NCBI GenBank assembly: GCA_038363925.1
Contig: JAQQWL010000015.1
Coordinates: 1,984,001-2,048,000, forward strand
Source of the DNA: Apiospora phragmitis
Lineage: Eukaryota; Ascomycota; Sordariomycetes; Amphisphaeriales; Apiosporaceae
DNA length: 64,000 nt
Direction of reading: 5' to 3'
Below, in pieces: positions 47,302 through 58,579 of this stretch. Each line of letters begins with the position of its first letter. The first letter of the stretch is position 1. The translations under genes and the position numbers were made by a program. The notes below the pieces were generated by a model. The model saw only the letters and a program-made list of their open reading frames with translations. It searched no databases and was not told where the DNA came from.

Positions 47302-48133
47302 TTGCCGGGCTCCTCTGTCTATTTGCACTATTTGAAGATTGATGCAGATTGATGAGGCTGCGACTTGGAAGTATTTTACGGTTGCAGTCGAGTAGAGTGG
47401 AGTTACTTGTTTGGCCTCTTCAGGCAAATGAGAAGTGTACGAGGGCTACTTTGTATGAATTATGTGGTTGCTGTTACTCTATGATTGATAGGAGTACGTG
47501 GAAAGAGATACCTACCTGGCTTGGCATGAAACGAGATACGGAAAGCGGTTGTCATTATACCCTGATTGTGGTCGATACATTTGCAATTAGCTTAGACCTA
47601 ATGAATATGGACAATTTCCTCTGTTACGGATCGTATCAAGTGTATGCCTGAATTGACTTTTATAGGCATAGTAACTGATTGCTTGTCCACCTCACTTTTT
47701 TGAATACAATCTTGACGGCCTCTCTTTCCCTTTTTTCGCGGAGTCGTCGCCCTACCAAGATGGGGTCCGTTCAATTAACTGCGGACGATGTGGCAGAAAA
47801 CCGTCCGCAACCAAAGAAACCATCTCCCAACGAAGCGACCCTCATCTCATACAAGGCTACTTGCTACGACAGGCCTTTGTCTCCCGACCAGATCGTTCGT
47901 TTCAGTATCTCCCGGGCAGTATCGTGTTGTTACCTTGCCTACCTACCTAATAATTATTCCCAGCAAGCGCAACTCTAGGTTTATATACGGTCCCCATTGG
48001 GCTTTCTTTTTTTAGTGGGGTGCAACACCGGATTTGTACATAACCTTACAAGTCAACCTCCTCGAGATCGGATTTATACATACATACATCACGTACCTGA
48101 CAACTCAACCTCACACCGACTAGGAAGAACATC
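47302..48133. other. Spacer between RAD16 and MTR2, with an uncertain short frame
   Basis: A short plus-strand frame at 47760-47978 begins MGSVQLTADDVAENRPQPKK and has coding-like composition for about 50 codons. I cannot assign it a family, and it may be a small gene, an upstream exon or chance. The remainder is 3' UTR and promoter sequence. Confidence 0.3.
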
Positions 48134-48781
48134 ATGTCACAGCAAGCAAACTCCTCGGTGCAGGCCAAAGTCGCCAGCGAAGGTAGGCAAGGTTCCGAAA
48201 TCACGTTTGCAGTAGAGAGCAGGCCGGGGCTGACGATGCAATGCGCGACCGCAGCGGCGCGAAACTTTGTGGACAACTTCTACGAGACGCTCAACCGCGG
48301 CAAGAGCCCGGTGCAGTACTACGTCTCGTCGTCGGCCAAGCTGACCAACGTTGGGGGCCTCAAGCCCGACATCAGCATCAACGGCCGCGTCTGCGGCAGC
48401 AGCAACCCCAACGAGGCCGGGGCCGCGGTGGCCGAGTACGAGCAGCTGCTCGAGGCCCAACGGGGCGGCAGCACCGCGCCCGTCCACTACGAGATCCACT
48501 CGTTCGACGCGCAGCCGCTCAACCCCAACTACGTCATCGGGCTGACGCCGGCCGAGCAGCAGCAGCCGGTCAGCAGCACGCGCGAGCGCGACGTGGCGGA
48601 GCGGCTGAGTTTTGGCGTGCAGGTCGAGGGGGCGGTCCGGCTGGGGCGGGGCGAGGACGCGGCCGAGAGGGACTTCAACGAGGCGTTCGTGCTCGTGCCG
48701 CACTGGGAGGCGCACGGGCGGAACGCGTCGAGGAACATGCGGAAGTGGTTGGTCGTTTCGCAGAACTTCCGGTCATTTTAG
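48134..48781 (+). CDS. MTR2: mRNA export factor Mtr2 (NTF2-like fold)
   Basis: Mtr2 is the small partner of Mex67 in export of mRNA through nuclear pores. The NTF2-like domain is clear: AARNFVDNFYETLNRG, SPVQYYVSSSAKLTNVGG, PDISINGRVCGS, VHYEIHSFDAQPLNPNYVIG, LSFGVQVEGAVRLGRG and the family ending FNEAFVLVPHWEAHGRNA ... WLVVSQNFRSF. The open frame is uninterrupted (215 residues), but 48183-48254 has intron marks (GTAGGC, GGGCTGACG branch, CGCAG) and a length of 72 nt, a multiple of three; splicing would join VASE to AARNFVD, which fits the family better. I prefer the spliced form (191 residues). Confidence 0.88.
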   Translation: MSQQANSSVQAKVASEGRQGSEITFAVESRPGLTMQCATAAARNFVDNFYETLNRGKSPVQYYVSSSAKLTNVGGLKPDISINGRVCGSSNPNEAGAAVAEYEQLLEAQRGGSTAPVHYEIHSFDAQPLNPNYVIGLTPAEQQQPVSSTRERDVAERLSFGVQVEGAVRLGRGEDAAERDFNEAFVLVPHWEAHGRNASRNMRKWLVVSQNFRSF

Positions 48782-50133
48782 AGAGGGAAGAGTAGAGAGA
48801 AAGTTTGGATGGAGATGGGACCTTGGGCGCGGAAGGAGGATGGATAGGGAGTATCTCGAGGAAACGACGATGATGAGAGGGTTCGTGGGTTCTAGCAGCG
48901 AATCGAGGTCGGGGATATCAAAAAGAATGCACGTTCATGGATGCATATGGTGAAATCAGTACAGCGTCAAGGCACGTTGACTAGAACCCGAAGGAAGGCG
49001 TAGCTTAGCTTGTCCCGGCCCAACAGAGCGCATTCTCCCATGTATAGAGTACTCGATTAGTGAAATTGATGCCTCTCATAATACAATGAGACCCAGTTGC
49101 GGATTTGCACTATGATTAGCATGTAGATCGACCCTCGTAGTTCATGATGATGACCATAGCTGTCGAGTCAACGCACACATGTTGCACGTATAGGGTAATT
49201 CTAGGGTAACGGAAAGTGGAAGCAACACCTGACAACTTGAGACTAGTAGCCTGACCTGAGCATAGGGTAATTCTAGAGTAATGGAAATGCTGGCGGTTGA
49301 GCCCCGGGAACCTGGATGGGGAAGCTGTCTATGCGCTTGGTTCCTCTGCTTGACGGCTTCTTGCGGAAAGCAGCGGGTGCTATAAGCTAGGCTTCGAACA
49401 AATCCTGAGGAAATGCAACCAGACTCCTGACGACGACGGTTAGGACCTGCAGGGAGAACCGATGTTGTATCAGATCACGACAATCGCCATGGCCGCGTGC
49501 TGTAGTCATAGGATGGCCCGGCCCGTACAGGTCGACACGTGTAGACGATGGGGTACAGTTTACGCCCTGCGTCCGACCTGCGGGCGGGTCAAGCCAGCCC
49601 GAAAACCGGAAGTCCGTCCTTTTGGGGGCCACATCAATCCACTCAACAGACTCGGGCCTGTTCTTCGCCATAAGCGTGAACTAGCTACCTAGTCAGAGGG
49701 CTGCGCATACTTCTGCACCCTTCAAAGAATGATGGAGGAATGAATGAATGAATACCGAGCCGGAGTCGGGGAAGACTAGCAACTTCGGTGGTCCACTTTA
49801 CTCACTGTTTCTCTCGTCCTAGCTGACCGTGAGTGATCTAAAGCTATGCTTCTGCAAGTGAGTGATGTATAAGAACAACTCCTTGAGCTATACGATCAAT
49901 ACATGCGCCCAGTTTCTTTCTCTCATACCAGTCTCACATTCACTGATGAACCTAAGTCGTATCTACTTCGTTGCCTGAGACCAAATTCCCTTATAGCCAA
50001 AACAATTCCAGAAGGTGCTATCAGCTTCAGACTGACCTTGTTGCATCCATCCACCAAGCCAAACGGGCGCCGCAACTCGCACATAAACATTACCATCACA
50101 CCTCTTCAAGCGAGTTATTTTGTTGAAGGGGAC
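48782..50133. other. Intergenic region, no gene recognised
   Basis: About 1.35 kb. A short near-repeat TAGGGTAATTCTAG occurs at about 49192 and 49263. The frame entering the dehydratase extends back to 49903 but its upstream codons look like 5' UTR. Confidence 0.35.
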
Positions 50134-51347
50134 ATGGGGTCTTATACGTCAGAGCCGGAGCCTCAAAAGCTCTGGATAGAGACACCATGTATCCCATCGA
50201 TCCCGATGTCACAGGCAGCAGGCTGGTAAGCAACTCGCCTCCTTTCCATCCAGACCCTACCTGCACCTATCTTTAGAGAAGCGGGAGAAAATGCTAACAT
50301 GGGGGGGGAAACAGCAACATCTTCCTCAAGTTGGAGAACCTGCAGCCCTCAGGCTCCTTCAAGTCCCGCGGCATCGGCAACATGATGCATAAAGCCATGC
50401 TGTCGCAGCAGCAGCACCCGACCGGGAAACCCGCCCACTTCTACTGCTCCTCGGGCGGCAACGCGGGCCTCGCGTGCGCAACGGCCGCCGTCGCCCTGGC
50501 CCACCCCTGCACCATCGTCGTGCCCGTCACCACGTCGCCCCTCATGGTCGCCAAGCTGCGCCGCCTCGGCGCCGAGGTCGTCCAGACGGGCGCGCACTGG
50601 GCCGCGGCCGACGCGCACCTGCGCGAGGAACTGCTGAGCAAGGATGAGGCGGGCGTGTACGTGCCGCCGTTTGACCATCCTGACGTCTGGGAGGGCGCGG
50701 CGACTATGGTCGATGAGCTTGCGGCGCAGTTGCCTTCGTTGTTGCTGGGGAAGGGAACGAAGAGGGATGGGGGAGGGGATGGGGTCCAGCCCGATGCTAT
50801 CGTGTGCAACTGCGGTGGCGGTGGCCTGCTGAACGGCATAATGGAAGGCGTGGAGAGGCAGATGAAGAAGGGGAGATGGGCTTCAGCGGCGACGACGAAG
50901 ACGAAGCGGCCGTGGGTGGTGGCGGTCGAGACCGCCGGCGCAGACAGCCTGAACGCGAGCGTACGGGCGGGCGAGCACGTCACGCTGCCCAAGATCAGCA
51001 GCATCGCGAGCAGCCTGGGCGCCGTGCGCGTATCGGCCAAGACGTGGGAGTGGTATAGCAAGTCTGCGGCGGATGCTTCTTTTCCAGACGGACTGACAAG
51101 CGTCACCGTCACGGACGCCGAGGCCGTCATGGGCTCGGCGCGGCTCGCCGACGACGCGCTGCTGCTGGTCGAGGTCGCGTGTGGGGCCACCATCGCGACC
51201 GTCTACAACGGGGAGCTGCGGCGGACGCTGGGGGAGGGGCTGAGTGATGCGGAGTGGGGGGCGATGAACGTTGTGGTCATTGTGTGCGGGGGCAGTAATG
51301 TTACTTTGGGAATGTTGCGGAAGTATCAAGAGGAATATGGCGTTTAG
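50134..51347 (+). CDS. L-serine/threonine dehydratase (PLP-dependent)
   Basis: Exons 50134-50225 and 50315-51347 (intron with a CTAAC branch site) give 374 residues. The PLP lysine lies in LQPSGSFKSRG; SSGGNAGLACA is the substrate loop and CNCGGGGLLNG binds the cofactor phosphate, all standard for fold-type II serine/threonine deaminases of the CHA1 type. It makes pyruvate or 2-oxobutyrate and ammonia from Ser or Thr, in the cytosol by default. Start chosen at 50134 because the family begins only a few residues before KLWIETPCIPS; the open frame upstream to 49903 has no family match. A low-complexity insertion (LLGKGTKRDGGGDG) lies mid-protein. Confidence 0.9.
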
Positions 51348-51463
51348 ATAGACGAGGCATTGTCAGCAATTTGTTGGTTTCAAGATGGAAAGATTCTCTA
51401 ATAAACATCTATACAAAGCATAGCCCTTCTATTGTGTAAAAGCCACCGCGGTCTAGGTGTATC

Positions 51464-52515
51464 TTATGAAGTGTTGTTCTCAGCCTCCGTAGTAAGAAGC
51501 CCAGATCTATCGTACTTCGCCTCTCGATACCCCTCCACCACCTCAATATCCCCAATACTCGGCGTCCCCCTCCCCAGCTTCCCGATCGCCGGCAGCATCA
51601 CCATCTCGACCTCGCCGAAGTAGTTCACCGCCCCCCGCTGCCGGAACCCGAACCCCTTGAAGAGCGCGATGCTGCCCGCGTTGGACGCCTGGATGCGCGC
51701 CACGAACTCGCGGATCTCGGGGTGTCTGCCCGCGTTCGGCGCGATCGTCGTCGCGTACTCGCGCAGGATGCCCTCCCGGTTCCGCGACACAAACTCCAGC
51801 AGCGCGCCCACGGCCCCCTTGCCGAGCCCCTTGCCGCGGTCCGCGGCGCCAGCGATCATGACATCGACTTCGGCGCGGACGAAGTCTATCCCAGCCGTTT
51901 CTGGCACTGATGAGTTTTTCGTTGCTGCCTTTTCAGTAGCATCGTCGTCGTCATCATTGCCATCGTCCCAAGGTGTCAGGAACATGTTGATATCGCCGAC
52001 CATCCGCTCTGGCCCATCGTCCCGGCCCGCGGCCACGACATCGCCCGCGACCGCCCGCGAAGCAGTAGCGCGCGCGAGCGGCCGGCACAGGACGAACGTC
52101 AGCTTGTCGGCCGAGGTGCGCCACGAGACCTGGTTCTCGTACTCCTCCTGCAGCGTGAGGCGGTCCGACGCTGTGGCTTCTCGGATGGCCTTTTCACCCC
52201 CTCACCGAGTCAGTGTCTTTTTTTCTCCTTCTATTCTTTTTTCTCACCTAGGTTCCCTACTGAGGAACGAAGTGACGAGTGCACTGCCGCTATTGAACAA
52301 GATGGAAAAGCAAAATAAAAATAAACTGTACCTCATCTTCCATCCATGTGTGATACTGTGGGACGTGGTGCGCATCGTACGGGACGAGCAGCACTCGTGA
52401 GGTGGAGACGGCTGTTGGGAGTTTCTGACAGTCAGCACTCCGTTTTTTTGACGACGTCAAGACAAGGTAGCGAGTGGAAATGCTCTTACCTACCTACGTT
52501 CTCGTTGTATTTCAT
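51464..52515 (-). CDS. GNAT N-acetyltransferase, NAT9-like
   Basis: Exons 52515-52498, 52424-52332 and 52189-51464 give 278 residues. It opens MKYNEN then KLPTAVSTSRVLLVPYDAHH, VPQYHTWMEDE and AIREATASDRLTLQEEYENQ, which is the NAT9 pattern. The acetyl-CoA loop is DRGKGLGKGAV, followed by NAGSIALFKGFGFRQRGAVN, typical of the GNAT fold. An acidic insertion (DDGNDDDDDATE) sits between the conserved WRTSADKLTFVLC and the CoA loop. Substrate unknown; NAT9 relatives act on protein substrates. Its 3' end faces the dehydratase gene 116 bp away, so the two are convergent. Confidence 0.85.
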
Positions 52516-52828
52516 GGCTGCGACCGAATCTGGCGCAGTAGATACAAAAATTCCGATGGGGGCTTATCCGCCGATCTTTTGCGTTGGTATTATAAATGAA
52601 GGGTAAAGTGTGTAAAGTTTCTATTGGGCGGAGTCGTACGAGAAAAGCGCAACCTCTGGGACATTTCCATCCACTCTCGAGCTGCCGCTCTAGCAGCGCT
52701 TTTCGTACAGCCCCCGTTCCGGGTATCAATCATCATGATCATGGCATCAACAACTTCCGTTCTTAAGTTTACATGATTATACATATGTACAACTCATTGG
52801 TGTACAGCATTCGCATCCATACATTGGC
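52516..52828. other. Short spacer between acetyltransferase and MSM1
   Basis: 313 bp holding the acetyltransferase promoter and the 3' flank of MSM1. No gene seen. Confidence 0.4.
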
Positions 52829-54755
52829 TCAGCCTTCAGCAGGGATAGGAGGGAACAGGCTACTCTGTGCGCCTTCGCCCAGCGGCACAGTAGAAACACC
52901 GTACGCCGAATCACTGTCAAACCGAGCATGATCGAACGTCCTTTGTCCTAAATCGACGCCAAGTCGGTCGAGGAGGCTGGCCGACTTCTCGGGCATGAAA
53001 GGCTGCAGCAGAATACCAGCAACACGCAGGGCCTCCGCGGCATGGTAAATTATCTGGTGAGCGGCTTCGACTTCCCTCGCTTTACCATGGTCCAAGGCTC
53101 GGTATGTGAGAGTAGTCGGTTTGCCTTGAAGCGCGTTAGCTCTAGTATTTTACCCGCCGAAGCAGTTAGACACTCACCTGGAACACCACCTGCATGATCT
53201 CTTTCAGCGCACGGCCTGGATTCAGCTGTTCTTCAAAAGACTCCAATGCCTCTCGTCGCAGGCTCTCGGTCGCCTGCCGGAGTTCTGAGATCTCCGGCTG
53301 CATGAGCTGGAGTGTCCCTTCAAGTTCCTTGAAACCTCCCTCATGGGCTTGTTGGATGATACTTCTCGCGTCCCAAGCCTTTGAACGCATTATCCGATTC
53401 AGCAACCCTCCTACACCACCCTGCAGACCTCGCTTATATAGCTCAACAATGAAGGAGTTATCGTAATCAGAATCATGCGAGATGCCACCGTGATAGATCA
53501 TGAAATATCGCATCATATCAACGCCCCATCGATCAATGGCGAAAAAGGGGTTCACCACATTACCAATCGATTTGGACATCTTCCTGGAATCCATCATCCA
53601 GTGCCCATGACTCAGAACCCGCTTCGGGAGCGGCAAGTCGAGAGCAAGTAGTAGCGCCGGCCAGTATACGCAGTGGAAGCGCACGATATCCTTGCCAATA
53701 ACGTGGACGTCGGCTGGCCAACCGAGCGCATCCTCAGATCCAGGCGTCCACATAGGGTAACCAGCTTTAGTGAGGTAGTTGATGAGTGCATCAACCCAGA
53801 CGTAGATGGTCTGGCTTGGATCGTCAGGAACCGGTATGCCCCAGCTCAGGCGACTCACTGGGCGCGACACCGAGAGGTCTTCGAGGTTGTTTTGCACCCA
53901 ACTGACTACGTCAGCCATGCGGCTAGCTGGCACCACCCATTCCGGGTTCTCCTTGTAGAATTGAAGCAGCCTCTCTCTCAAGTCGGTCAACCGGAAGTGA
54001 TAATTCCTCTCTTCGGTCCATTCGACTTCATTTCCCGTCTCGATAGAAGCTAGGAAGGACTTTCCGGTCATAGAGTTGACTCTCTTTTCCACCATGTTCT
54101 CGGGGTAGTAGGCCTCGTCGCTCACGCAGTACCAGCCCTCGTGCTTCGATTCGTAGATGTAGCCGCGCTCACGTAAGCGGCCCCAGAAGAACTCAACCGC
54201 CTCCCGATGGCCTGGGTCAGTCGTGCGTATGAAGTAGTCGTTCGACATATTGGCTTTGTGCGCCAGGTCCTTGAAGGTTTCGGCATTGCTGTCGCAGAAG
54301 ATCTTGGGCGGCACCTCCTGAAACTCGGCAGCGCGCTGCACCTTCATTCCATGCTCGTCGGTGCCTGTGCAAAGGTAGGCCTGGCGCCCCTTGAGAACCT
54401 CCCAGCGCTTGAAGACATCGGCAAGGACCATGGAATAGAGGTGGCCAACGTGAGGGGCTAATAAAAGATAGTCGGCAACGTCAGCTTACCACATACTATG
54501 GAAGGCGAAACCATACTCAACATACTTACCTGCATTGACATAGAATATGGGCGTTGTCACATAATACGGCTTGGGCGCAGCAGCACTCTTTGGAGCTGGG
54601 CTGCTGCTGAAGCTCCTCCGGTAGCTGGATAGGGTGGTTATTGGTCGCGGTGCGCCATTGCGTCTGCAAGAGGAACACACCCAGCCCGCCCGGATGGCTG
54701 TATACAATGGCGATCTGGGCAGCTTCAAAGCCGAAGCTGTCAGAAAGCCCTGCAT
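52829..54755 (-). CDS. MSM1: Mitochondrial methionyl-tRNA synthetase
   Basis: Exons 54755-54530, 54457-53178 and 53124-52829. The N terminus is rich in Arg, Ser and Ala (a mitochondrial presequence), then KPYYVTTPIFYVNA and the class I signature APHVGHLYSMVLADV (about 76-90). The second signature is DSRKMSKSIGNVVNP (about 365-372); FHCVYWPALLLALDLPLP also fits. It charges mitochondrial tRNA-Met. In the last exon the frame shifts once: ANRLLSHTEPWTMVK continues as AREVEAAHQIIYHAAEALR only if one base is added at the T3 run 53081-53083 (A run on the coding strand). This is probably a sequence error, since the anticodon-binding end is conserved on both sides. Its first exon starts 36 residues before the conserved core. 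Confidence 0.92.
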
Positions 54756-56413
54756 TGTTGCGATGATAGCTTGGGTGATGAGGTAGCTTCCCCAACTTTT
54801 AACAACCCACTTCTTCAAGCTTGAAATTATTTGACGCCGGAGCTGGTGATGGCACTTTCCCCGACACGCCTAGCATTAGCAGCTCAGGCGGTCCAAGCAC
54901 TGTACGCACTGTGCAGTTAGTGGATTGGGATCCTGACAAGCCTTCCGTGGGAACCCGCTGTATTTGCTGCTACTGTCTCTCCACTCATCTGTCGTCCAGA
55001 ACGTTTCTTTCGGGGACCGCTATGTAATCGGGGACCGGCCCGGCCGCTGCCAGAAGCGAGGGGTTCATTGCTACACCAATCCTGCCAATCCTGCCAATCC
55101 CCGAGACAGATCCCCCCTTTTTCCCCTGGCAGTTAATTTCGGAGACGCAAGGCAAGAAGACAGCTGTCCGATTGATGCTGCCGAATCACATATTACGTGT
55201 ACTTCAATGTTGGCTGTAACCTCGACTCCAACTCCAAACTTAATTCAACAAAGCCATGGCATGTTCACATACTATGGGAGTGAAACAAATGCAAGTAGCG
55301 TCGTGACTCGTACATCTAGTTGCCTCGAAACCAAATGGAGTGGGACCGACCCGATTGGAAGAGTTATCTAAACATGACTCATGGCATCTTATCATTGGGT
55401 TGAGGGCTTGATCAAGACGGTAAAGTCCACCGAGGCCTTGCGACTAAGCTTACAAATTGGCCAGAGATCATTCGAGGAATTGTTGCATGACGGGCAGACG
55501 GGCGTACATTGGTGTACTGAAGACTGATGAACCCCCCAATACTGGCAGGACTGGCTACGTGATGGGATGCAGGGGCCCGTGGTTCTGTATTTAATGAAGT
55601 GGGGTTACCCCAACCCATGGGTTTTCCAATTGGCCAATTGTGACTGGCTGGTAGGACAGGACTCGCGATCCGCGACGACGGGTTCGGTATTGTTGCTATG
55701 TACACTTGACACTGTATGTATGTACTGGTGGGCTGGTAATTAACGGGAATTGACCATTTGGAGAAACGGCCGATCTGGTTGGAAGGTGGCAGAGTGGTCA
55801 ACGGTCGCAAAGGGGGCTTGGCACCGCGTTTTGTAGTCGGGTCCCTATCCAACCCACCCAGTAATGCTTACCTCTCTTACATTGTTGTGCAGACGAGCAA
55901 CAAACAACCACCTAATAATAAAAGTGTCGTAATATGTTTCTTCTCTCGTTTCCATATTTGCTTCGTTCACTACACTAGAGCTAGTTATATTCACGGTCCA
56001 GTCTCTACCCTTCAATAATATTTCCAATAGCCCACGGCAGATTCCAGTCCTTGTCCGTTGGGCGCATCGCATCACCCACCTCCTCATCCACGACTAGGCC
56101 CTTGACTCGCGACAGCAGGAGCCCGACTGCTGTTTATGCACATCCAATACCGCCCTTTGGAATCTCCCGCCTCCTTTATCTAATACCTTGCATCTTGCCT
56201 TGCTTGCCGACCGAGGGTAGACCCGTTGTGTCTCCTTCTAGGATAGCGCTGTCATCTGAGGCCGTTCTCCTATATTAGACTTCACACTAGAATAAGATCT
56301 AGAACAGCATCCTGTCATATCTGTCATCCGACTTAAAGTTTGCTTCAGCCAAGGGAAAGGCATAATAGCATCAGGACACCATCCGATCCTCCGTCCTGGC
56401 CATCGATACACGA
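54756..56413. other. Divergent intergenic region MSM1-ERG12
   Basis: About 1.66 kb between divergent start codons. Contains a small tandem CTGCCAATC repeat near 55081-55099. Frames such as 55412-55852 (minus) have no recognisable motif. Confidence 0.4.
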
Positions 56414-58058
56414 ATGACTTGCGTCGCAACTACGCCCGAGAGCGACACTTCGGAAATGTCGAACGGCACGAACGGCCTCCACGAGAGTATAGAAAAGCTG
56501 CGGCTCAATGGACACTTCTCCGGCAATGGTGAAGGCGTCGGCGTAGTCCCTACTAATGACCCCGTGAGAATAAAGATGGCTCGCAAACAATCAAGTCCCA
56601 TGATGCCCGCCTTTATGGTGTCGGCCCCGGGCAAAGTCATCGTCTTTGGTGAACATGCTGTGGTACACGGAAAGGTAAGGCTACGCTACGTAGAAAAGTG
56701 CAGGCGCGTCTGCATTGCACAATCCTCTCCCTTCTGGCGGTCTTGGACGTTGCTTATACATTCTGCTTCATAGGCTGCCGTGGCCGCCTCGATATCCTTG
56801 CGATCATACCTCCTTGTTACGACTCTATCCAAATCCAGGCGCACCCTCATCCTGCGCTTCCCCGACATCGATCTGAGCCACGAGTGGAATATCGACGAGC
56901 TACCATGGGACGCATTCCAGCACCCATCCAAGAAGAAGTACTACTACGACATGGTGACTGAGCTTGACGATGATCTACTGGCAGCTCTCCGACCCCTCCT
57001 TGCCAAAATCTCGCCCGAGAAGTCAGAGTCGGAGAGAAAGGTGCATCAGAATGCCGCTTTGGCCTTCTTATACCTCTTTCTCTCCCCTGGGCTCGCCCAA
57101 GTTTCCAGGCTGCATGTACACGCTGCGATCAACAATACCAATAGGGGCAGGGCTTGGAAGTAGTGCATCTATCGCAGTCTGCATTTCGGGCGCTTTGTTG
57201 CTGCAATTGCGCACTCTTTCTGGACCACATCCCGATCAGCCACCAGAGGAGGCACGGCTACAAGTGGAGCGTGTGAATCGGTGGGCATTCGTCTTCGAAA
57301 TGTGTATACATGGCAACCCGTCAGGCGTCGACAACACATGCTCCACACAGGGCAAGGCTGTCGTCTTCCAGAGGCCGGACTATCAGAAGCCTTCCTTGGT
57401 CAAGCCGCTCTGGGACTTCCCGGAGCTGCCGCTTCTGTTAGTGAACACGAAGCAGGCCAAATCTACAGCCGTCGAGGTGGGCAAGGTCCAGAAATTCAAG
57501 GATACCCACCCGGAACTGGTGGGGACGATTCTGGAGGCGATCGACAAGGTTACGCGCAGTGCAAACGAAGTGATCGAGGAAGATGGCTTTGACAGTGCGG
57601 ACGAAGAGAGTCTCCGGCGCATTGGAGAGCTGATGACGATTAACCATGGCCTATTGAATTCGTTAGGAGTATCGCACCCTCGTCTGGAGAGGATAAGAGA
57701 GTTGGTGGATCACGAAGGCATAGGATGGACAAAGTTGACGGGTGCCGGCGGCGGCGGTTGCTCCATAACACTGATGAGACCTGGCGTTCCGAAAGAGAAG
57801 CTCGAACGGTTGGAGGAACAACTAGAAGAGGAAGGCTATGAAAAGTTCTCAACGACTTTGGGCGGCGATGGCATCGGCGTTCTCTGGCCGGCTGTTCTGA
57901 AGAACGGCCTTGACGAAGATGAGGAAGGTGGCATGGAGATCGATCTGGAAAAGTTCCTCAGCGCCGAAGGTAATGACGGAGTCGAGAAACTGGTGGGTGT
58001 CCATAGCGGCGGCGCTGAAAGGGAAGGCTGGAAGTTCTGGCGTGTCGAGAGCCGTTAA
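56414..58058 (+). CDS. ERG12: Mevalonate kinase ERG12
   Basis: Exons 56414-56674 and 56774-58058. It phosphorylates mevalonate in sterol and isoprenoid synthesis. GHMP-kinase motifs are complete: SAPGKVIVFGEHAVVHGK, the ATP loop TIPIGAGLGSSASIAVC and the C-terminal KLTGAGGGGCSITL; the catalytic Asp lies in NPSGVDNTCS. A disordered N terminus of about 65 residues (SNGTNGLHESIEKLRLNG) precedes the domain and is long for the family. The frame breaks once at the C4 run 57084-57087 (LAFLYLFLS then GSPKFPGCMYTLRST); removing one C restores 514 residues. The lesion is most likely an assembly indel. RAM2, which uses isoprenoid products, follows 0.5 kb downstream. Confidence 0.93.
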
Positions 58059-58579
58059 TGAATGAACGCAAATGGCAGGGCAGGAAGCTGTCGAGTATTA
58101 CCCGAGTGAATGACTGTACAGCTTCGATCTTAGCCTGGGCATGAGCCTGCGCCGATCGTTTACTATTTATGATTCGATGCTTTGCATGCTTACTTTGGGT
58201 ATCTGGAATCGGTATCTTGATATATATCTTCAAGTTTGTTGTACATTTTGTTGCCTAGAACTATTATTACTTAGAGATTAAACCTTGCGGTACAACAACT
58301 TTTCGGCAGACTTGGTCGGGATAGATTCCATGCTGGCACTTCGGCTCTAAGCTTTGAGAAACCAGCTGTTATTAATTCTTGAGCAATGCGCGAATGAACA
58401 GTCAGGTCAAGTCCAGTGATTGAAAGTGTTCTGGGTATCTGATCGGGATCAAACTGGGTGGCTCCAAAAGTGTCCATCCCACCACTGGCATCAACATCAT
58501 CAACCCCACCATAGAAATCGACTCACGGTTGGAGGGGCTCCAACCCGTCGAACCTCCAAGGCTGAGTTTCCTGGCCAAA
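58059..58579. other. Spacer between ERG12 and RAM2
   Basis: About 0.5 kb on the same strand as both genes. No coding motif seen; 58271-58617 (minus) frames look like chance. Confidence 0.4.
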
